A stretch of DNA of 10,301 nucleotides from Nitrospirota bacterium (GTDB taxonomy: Bacteria > Nitrospirota > Nitrospiria > Nitrospirales > Nitrospiraceae). The stretch covers positions 1 to 10,301 of the forward strand of contig VBOM01000259.1 of the NCBI GenBank assembly GCA_005877535.1, in the 5' to 3' direction. Of the stretch, positions 5,363 to 10,301 are shown piece by piece (positions within the stretch are counted from its first letter, which is position 1; every line of letters begins with the position of its first letter). The position numbers and the translations under genes were made by a program. The notes under the pieces are model-generated. The model was given only the letters and a program-made list of their open reading frames with translations, ran no database searches and was not told where the DNA came from.

Positions 5363-8310
5363 TCAATGTTCTCCTTCCACTTGTGACTGAGCCGGTAACG
5401 CGCGCGCTTTCCCGGGGCCGTCCATAGGACCTGAACCGGCACCCAGCCGGCTGAGCTTCTTGATCAGTACAAAAAAGAGTGGCACAAAGAAGATGGCCAA
5501 GAACGTGGCAGCCAACATGCCGCCGAACACGCCGGTCCCGATTGATCGCCGGCTGGCCGCACCTGCTCCTGTGGCCAGCACCAGCGGCACCACGCCGAGA
5601 ATGAACGCCATCGAAGTCATGATGATCGGACGGAAGCGAAGCCTGGCGGCTTCGATGGCCGCCTGCGCAGATGACATGCCGGCCTCTTGGCGATGATTGG
5701 CAAACTCCACAATCAGGATTGCGTTTTTCGCCGCGAGGCCGATCAGCGTGACCAGCCCAATCTGAAAATAGATGTCACCAATGCATCGAGCACCTGTCCA
5801 GAACTGTACCCCGGAGCGGCCGCCCCCAGCACCAAGGCGGTGTTATATCCATTAAAATGTGTCACCGGGTCCGGCCCGCTTGTGTGCTCCGTCGTGACCA
5901 CCGTGTCGAGCGGAATCATGGATGGTCCCTGTCCGTTCAGGGCGCGCACGTAAATCTTGGAGATGTCCTCTGGTTTGGATCGATACTGCATCTCGGCCTC
6001 CGTCTGTACCCGATAGACGCGACCAAATTTGAGGAAATCATTGATGTACAGATTGCCGAAAAAGGCCTGGAGAGTGTCGAAAACCTCGGAAATCGGCACG
6101 CCGAGCGCTTTGGCGCGCTCACGGTTCACGTGGGCATAGAGTCGCGGAGAACTCACGCGAAAACTAGTGCCGATCGCGCCGATGGCCGAGTCCTGCCTGG
6201 CCTTGGCGAGGAACTCTTGGGCGACAGTCTCGAACTTCCTGAAGTCTCCTCCAGTCGGGTCCTGCAGTTGCAAACTGAAGCCGCCTGTCGCGCCAAGTCC
6301 CCTGATCGATGGAGCGTTGAATGCCAGGATGAGCGCCTCGGGGATCTTCGCAAATTCTCCATAGGCTGCCCCGATGATCGCTTTCACATGTTGTTGCGGT
6401 CTCTTCCGTTCATCCCACAGATGCAGGGGCAAAAACATCGTGGCCGTATTTGGTCCCCGCGTATTGAACACGAAGTTTAGTCCGGACAATGCGTCCGTCG
6501 AATGGATCTCCGGCACCGAACGAAAGTAGTTCTCGACTTTGCTCAACACAACGTCCGTCCGCTGTTTGGACGCTCCGTCAGGAAGCTGGAGCATGGCGAT
6601 GAAATAGCCCTGGTCTTCCTCCGGCAAGAAGCCCGAAGGGATCGCTCTTAACAGACCGATCACGATGAACAGAAGAGCCCCGAACACCCCTAAGGCCAGC
6701 CATGATCGCTTGAGGATAACCCCCACGGTTGTCGTGTAGCGAGTCTGTGTCCAATCGAAGACCTTATTGAAGAGCGCAAAAAAGCCTTTGCGCTGACCCT
6801 CGTCCCCCGGCTTCAGGACCAGGGCACAGAGGGCCGGGCTCAGCGTGAGGGCAACCAGCCCGGAAATGACCACGGACATGGCAATCGTGATCGCAAATTG
6901 CTTATAGAGCTGGCCCGTGATCCCGCCGAGGAAGCCGACCGGAACGAACACGGCGCAGAGGACGAGCACGATGGCAACGATGGGCCCAGTCACTTCTGCC
7001 ATGGCCCTCTTGGCAGCATCCTTGGACGAACAACATTCTTCCTTCATGTGGCGCATGACGTTCTCGACCACAATGATCGCGTCATCCACCACGATCCCGA
7101 TAGCCAGCACCATGCCGAAGAGGGTCAAGGTGTTGATGGAAAACCCGAGGGCCTGCATGCCGGCAAAGGTACCGATGAGGGACACTGGAACCGCCACGCC
7201 TGGAATCAAGGTGGTACGCCAGCTTTGGAGAAAGAGATAGACAACCAGGATGACTAAAACCATCGCCGCCCCTAAGGTCTTGACGACCTCCTCAATCGAC
7301 ACCTCGATGAATCTGGTCGTGTCATAAGGAATGTCCCACGACACCCCCGGGGGGAAACTCTTGGCTACCTCCTCCATCTCCTTGCGGACCCGTTTCACCG
7401 TGTCGAGGGCATTGGCCCCCGGAGACAGGAAGGTCAGGAGAAAGACGTTAGGCTTCCCATTCCACCGGCCTTCGAGGCTGTAGGATTGGGCCCCCAGTTC
7501 GACCTTGGCCACATCCTTCAGCCGAACCATAGAACCGTTCGGAAGGGCCCTCACGATCATCTCCTCGAAGTCCTTTACCTCCGTGAAGCGGCCTTGCGTA
7601 ATCACCGGAATCGTCAGTTCTGTGCCTTTGGGGGCCGGCTCCCGCCCCACCATGCCGGCCGGAAAGTCCCGATTCTGCTCGCGGACAACATTCGCAATGT
7701 CAGTCGTTGTAAGGCTCAGTTGCGCCATCCGGATCGGGTCCAGAATCAACCGCATACTATAGTTCTGCTGTCCAAACACGTAGGCGTCGCCCACGCCTTT
7801 GAGCCGTTTGATATTGTCGATCACTCGGAGAATGGCATAGTTGGAGAGAAAGACGGTGTCGTGTCGCGGATCGCTGGAGCTAAGGGCAACGACCGCCAGC
7901 AGGTCCGGCGATACTTTCTTCACGCTAATACCTTGGCGGACGACTTCAGGCGGCAACTGCGGTTCTGCCAGCTTTTCGCGGTTCTGAGTCTGAACCTGCG
8001 CGATATCCACGTCCGTTCCGATCTCGAACGTGAGCCTGATGGTCATGTGGCCATCGTTGGTGCTCGTAGAGTCGTAGTAAAGGAGATTGTCGATACCGGG
8101 TAGCTGCACCTCGATCGTACGTGCCACTGAATCCGCTATCACCTCCGCACTCGCGCCAGGATAGTCGGCCTCGATTTGGACCACCGGCGGCGTAATTTCT
8201 GGAAACTGAGCAATGGGGAGGGCCTTAAAGGATACCAGGCCAACCACAACAATGATGATGGAGAGGACCGACGCAAAGATGGGGCGATCAATGAAAAATC
8301 GCGGGCTCAC
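5363..8310 (-). pseudogene. HAE1-family RND efflux pump (AcrB-like), deletion-frameshifted
   Basis: This is the proton-driven inner-membrane pump of a tripartite system. The GTG at 8310 overlaps the adaptor stop as GTGA, with GGAG 9 nt upstream; the protein opens SPRFFIDRPIFASVLSII. TM1, the porter domains and the TM4 proton-relay pair VDDAIIVVENV (near residue 405) are present. So are TM2-TM7 and the second porter half, as far as [12 protein letters not shown]. Near 5776-5784 the sequence jumps to [19 protein letters not shown] (TM10, with the relay lysine) in a different frame, which continues through [20 protein letters not shown] to the stop at 5363. The first frame ends at 5743. About 75 residues covering TM8 and TM9 are lost: the two parts sum to about 980 residues against the usual 1040-1060. 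The product cannot be a working pump. Confidence 0.9.
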
Positions 8311-9503
8311 TTCTTTTGCTCCGTCTTGGTGTCCGTTGTCTGGTTCACAGGAGCAGTCTCGGCTACCGTATACGGAACCGGTTTGACCGGAACCCCCGGC
8401 ATGATTCGTTGGAAGCCGTCCACCACCACCACCTCTCCCGCGTGCAGTCCCTCTTCGATGAGCCACTGGTTGCCCTGCCAACTGGTGGCTTGGACATCGC
8501 GGATCTCCACCTTGCCGTCGGCCATAACCAGATACAGAACAGGTCCCTTCGGTCCCTGCTGCACCGCTCGTTGGGGCACCAGGATGGCCTCGGTTTTCAC
8601 CGTGCCTTTGAAGCGAACCGTGACAAACTGTCCCGGAACCAGGATCTGGTCGGGATTGGGGAATGTGACCCGTGCCTGCCTGGATCCCGTCTCGGTGCGC
8701 ATGCCCACATCGAGTAGGTCCAGGATTCCCTCATGAGGATAGGTCGTGCTGTCCAAAAAGATAATGGTGCCCCGTAGCTGATACACGCCCGGGTGTTGGA
8801 TCCTCTTCGCAGCAATGTCCCGTCGCCGCTTTAGTAGAAAGCTTTCCGGGGCGCTGACGGTCACATACATGGGATCTATCTGGTGAATGATCGTGAGCAG
8901 ATCGGTCTGGGCCGAAACCAATCTCCCCTCGTAGACTCGAGTCCGCTCAATCATCCCGTCGATGGGAGCGGTGATAAGGGTGTTATCGAAATCAAACTTC
9001 GCCTTGACCAGATCTGCCTTCGCCCCCTCCAGCGCAGCCGCCGCCGCCAGTTCCTCGGCCACTGCATCATCAACGTCCTTCTGACTCACCGCCTGCTCCT
9101 CCAGGAGCGGCTTCACGCGACCAAGGTTCTGGTTGGCCTGCACAAGTCGCGCCTCAGCCTGAGCTACTTTCGATTTCGCGCTGAGTAAGGCTGCTTTGAA
9201 CGGAACCGGATCGATTTGATAGAGACGATCGCCTTTTTTAACAGCACGGCCCTCAGCAAAGGAGCGTTCCTTGATGAGTCCGGTCACCTGTGGGCGGATC
9301 TCAACCGGGCGTGATGACTCAGTTTGACCGATGAACTCCGGCTCGTCAGGCACGCTCTGGGTGGTTACGGTCACCACTTCGACTTCCGGGATGCGTTGAG
9401 CGGGGGCCGACCCGGCTTCCTTTTTACAGGCCGTTAGACCGGCTATCCCCACACAGATGAGGAGGATTGCCGCAACTCGAAATGTTCGGTTGATTGCAGA
9501 CAT
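8307..9503 (-). CDS. RND efflux periplasmic adaptor lipoprotein (membrane fusion protein)
   Basis: A 398-residue AcrA/MexA-type adaptor that would link pump and outer-membrane channel in the periplasm. The signal peptide ends in lipobox LTAC (Cys26). Next come the first barrel/lipoyl half (VEIRPQVTGLIKERSFAEG, then VKKGDRLYQIDP) and an alpha-hairpin (about 115-180) rich in Ala, Gln and Lys. The second lipoyl half follows (DNTLITAPIDGMIERT), then YVTVSAPES, DVGMRTETGSRQARVTFPNP and ILVPQRAVQQG near the membrane-proximal domain. No lesion is visible. The ATG at 9503 is preferred over ATG 9557 because the lipoprotein signal begins there; GGAG is 9 nt upstream. It overlaps the pump start by 4 nt. 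Its partners are broken, so it may be non-functional or serve another pump. Confidence 0.92.
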   Translation of the reverse strand: MSAINRTFRVAAILLICVGIAGLTACKKEAGSAPAQRIPEVEVVTVTTQSVPDEPEFIGQTESSRPVEIRPQVTGLIKERSFAEGRAVKKGDRLYQIDPVPFKAALLSAKSKVAQAEARLVQANQNLGRVKPLLEEQAVSQKDVDDAVAEELAAAAALEGAKADLVKAKFDFDNTLITAPIDGMIERTRVYEGRLVSAQTDLLTIIHQIDPMYVTVSAPESFLLKRRRDIAAKRIQHPGVYQLRGTIIFLDSTTYPHEGILDLLDVGMRTETGSRQARVTFPNPDQILVPGQFVTVRFKGTVKTEAILVPQRAVQQGPKGPVLYLVMADGKVEIRDVQATSWQGNQWLIEEGLHAGEVVVVDGFQRIMPGVPVKPVPYTVAETAPVNQTTDTKTEQKK

Positions 9504-9569
9504 GGAAGTCTTCTCCGTGCGAATGGGCTTACGAATGATGGGTCCTGTCCTTGCCATGAGGGAATGGCG

Positions 9570-9599
9570 ATTCTAACTGTTTGGGACCAAGCCCAACAA
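9570..9599 (-). promoter_or_regulatory. Candidate sigma70-type promoter for the efflux genes
   Basis: On the minus strand TTGTTG (9594-9599) and TAGAAT (9570-9575, 5/6 to the -10 consensus) are separated by 18 nt. This would start transcription near 9563, about 60 nt before the adaptor ATG. The spacer contains a short inverted repeat, TTGGG/CCCAA (9581-9585 and 9592-9596), which could be a repressor site. The -35 match is poor (3/6), so this is only a candidate. Confidence 0.3.
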
Positions 9600-9655
9600 G
9601 GTCCATGACTAGCGACACCACTACCAGGACCGGGAAATAACGGTCATGAACGCAC

Positions 9656-9982
9656 TCAGCTCCCTTCTTTTTTATCCTTTCGACTTGAGCGAGATGAACC
9701 GGCGCGGCCGGCTTTCGTAATCTCTTCCACAATACATCTGGTCAGACAGCCGACCGCGTGGAGCTGCGCGCCTTGCTGCCACATCTGCGTCAAGAGCGCT
9801 TTCCCTTTAGCGTCCACGAAAGTCACGCCGGTCAACTCAATCACGGTGCGAGCCTGTTGGCTCACAGCCATCTGACGCCAGCAGGAATGGAGTTCCTCCA
9901 CCCAAGGACCCCCTAACCGCCCTTCTAGTATGAGTGAAGTGGATTCTGACGCCGCATCTCGCTGTTGGGTAATCTTCAGCAT
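9656..9982 (-). CDS. STAS-domain protein
   Basis: A 108-residue protein; residues about 2-90 form one STAS domain, the fold of anti-anti-sigma factors and MlaB. The pattern TSLILEGRLGGPWVEEL, then TVIELTGVTFVDAKGKALL and a final CIVEEITK matches small stand-alone STAS proteins. The position where SpoIIAA-type proteins have the phosphorylated serine (D-S-S-G) reads Asp57-Ala58-Lys59-Gly60, so switching by serine phosphorylation is unlikely. The basic C-terminal tail (residues 95-108) is probably disordered. The ATG at 9982 is chosen because the domain begins there and GGGG lies 8 nt upstream; an in-frame extension to 10039 looks unlike the family. It lies 152 nt before the adaptor gene, same strand. 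A regulatory or membrane-lipid role linked to the pump is conjecture. Confidence 0.82.
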   Translation of the reverse strand: MLKITQQRDAASESTSLILEGRLGGPWVEELHSCWRQMAVSQQARTVIELTGVTFVDAKGKALLTQMWQQGAQLHAVGCLTRCIVEEITKAGRAGSSRSSRKDKKEGS

Positions 9983-10004
9983 TCCTTGTTCCCCTCGCTC
10001 CACA

Positions 10005-10033
10005 GTTATCAATGGCAAGGGCCGTTCCAGCAA
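10005..10033 (-). promoter_or_regulatory. Weak candidate promoter for the STAS gene
   Basis: On the minus strand TTGCTG (10028-10033) and GATAAC (10005-10010, 4/6 to the -10 consensus) are 17 nt apart. A start near 9998 would leave a short leader holding the GGGG ribosome site before the ATG at 9982. Both boxes are poor matches, so this rests mainly on spacing and position. Confidence 0.2.
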
Positions 10034-10121
10034 CACCAATCGGCGATGACATTTAACCTATTGAAAGAACAATGCGAGATTTACGGGCCTTCAATTCGAT
10101 GGACTAGCTGACGACGACGTT

Positions 10122-10157
10122 CTGCCGATATACCGGCACACGCCGAGCCATCGGCAG
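10122..10157. repeat. 36-nt symmetric interrupted palindrome
   Basis: CTGCCGAT (10122-10129) pairs perfectly with ATCGGCAG (10150-10157). Inside, CGGC (10134-10137) pairs with GCCG (10142-10145) around a 4-nt loop, with 4-nt unpaired stretches on both sides, so the whole is exactly symmetric. It lies 140 nt upstream of the STAS start. It could be a regulator binding site, a REP-type unit or part of a terminator for an upstream gene; no U-run follows. Confidence 0.5.
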
Positions 10158-10301
10158 GAGCAGAAGGGATGGAGCACCGAGTGGTCTGCCCAGACTTCTT
10201 TCCTAACACAAACGAAATTGCGTGAAGGCTCAGCTAGATGGCTGGCACTCTATGAAGCGATCGTTGCTCTATCGCTATGGGCGAAGACATCGTGCAGCGC
10301 C

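Larger units (their letters stand above)
9983..10301. other. Gene-free right end with an interrupted palindrome
   Basis: I recognise no gene in these 319 nt. A plus-strand frame is open from about 10066 to the window edge, but it lacks a good start and resembles nothing I know. A short minus-strand open stretch at the very edge (to about 10250) could be the C-terminus of an outside gene, but cannot be judged. The main structure is the palindrome at 10122-10157. A weak promoter candidate for the STAS gene is at 10005-10033. Confidence 0.5.

Noticed and set aside
5857..6480. 207-residue plus-strand frame, and others at 6898-7257 and 7486-8103
   Set aside because: All are antisense to the RND pump, whose minus-strand translation is unmistakable.
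8311..8481. Upstream extension of the pump reading frame to 8481
   Set aside because: The extra 57 residues are Gly/Arg-rich shadow of the adaptor C-terminus. The pump family begins at SPRFFIDRP, and GTG 8310 with the GTGA overlap is the natural start.
9529..9732. 67-residue minus-strand frame between the STAS and adaptor genes
   Set aside because: It overlaps the STAS 3' end in another frame, has no good ribosome site and no recognisable domain.
10066..10301. Plus-strand open frame running off the right edge
   Set aside because: It has no plausible start or ribosome site, no familiar motif, and covers the palindrome at 10122-10157. It cannot be supported as a gene from this window.

Overview
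The window looks like a chromosomal stretch of a Nitrospira-like bacterium (phylum Nitrospirota). This rests on the moderately GC-rich coding style, a DUF2934 protein, and a short interspersed repeat with GCAGGATGCT ends that I associate from memory with Nitrospira genomes. No marker gene is present, so the assignment is an inference. Every gene I can support is on the minus strand, so transcription runs from right to left.

Right part (about 4187-9982): a four-gene efflux operon. In transcription order it encodes a small STAS-domain protein, a periplasmic adaptor lipoprotein (MFP), an HAE1-type RND inner-membrane pump and an OprM/NodT-type outer-membrane channel. Adaptor and pump overlap by GTGA; pump and channel are 1 nt apart. 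The operon appears dead. The pump has an out-of-frame internal deletion near 5780 that removes TM8-TM9. The channel has an out-of-frame internal deletion near 5304 that removes the region after its lipobox. Only the STAS protein and the adaptor read as intact.

Middle part (2552-4123): a compact set of DUF2934 protein, nitroreductase-family flavoprotein and short-chain dehydrogenase (SDR). The SDR has an in-frame amber codon and has also lost its catalytic lysine (YxxxK reads YLGSE), so it is almost certainly a pseudogene.

Left part (1-2552): a Rid-family protein lacking the diagnostic arginine; an AlkA-type DNA glycosylase cut off after about 132 residues, with its reading frame running into a repeat; and an intact ferredoxin-metallo-beta-lactamase fusion protein. 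Repeat copies lie around these genes: a complete 124-bp copy at 2429-2552, a near-identical half copy at 1389-1442, a related hairpin element at 1229-1361, and a diverged copy at the left edge.

The main message is gene decay beside short palindromic repeats. Four of ten recognisable genes carry clear lesions (two deletions, one nonsense plus active-site loss, one truncation). Either the region is degenerating or, less likely, the assembly has errors at several points; read mapping would separate the two. I found no tRNA, rRNA, CRISPR array, phage or transposase gene.
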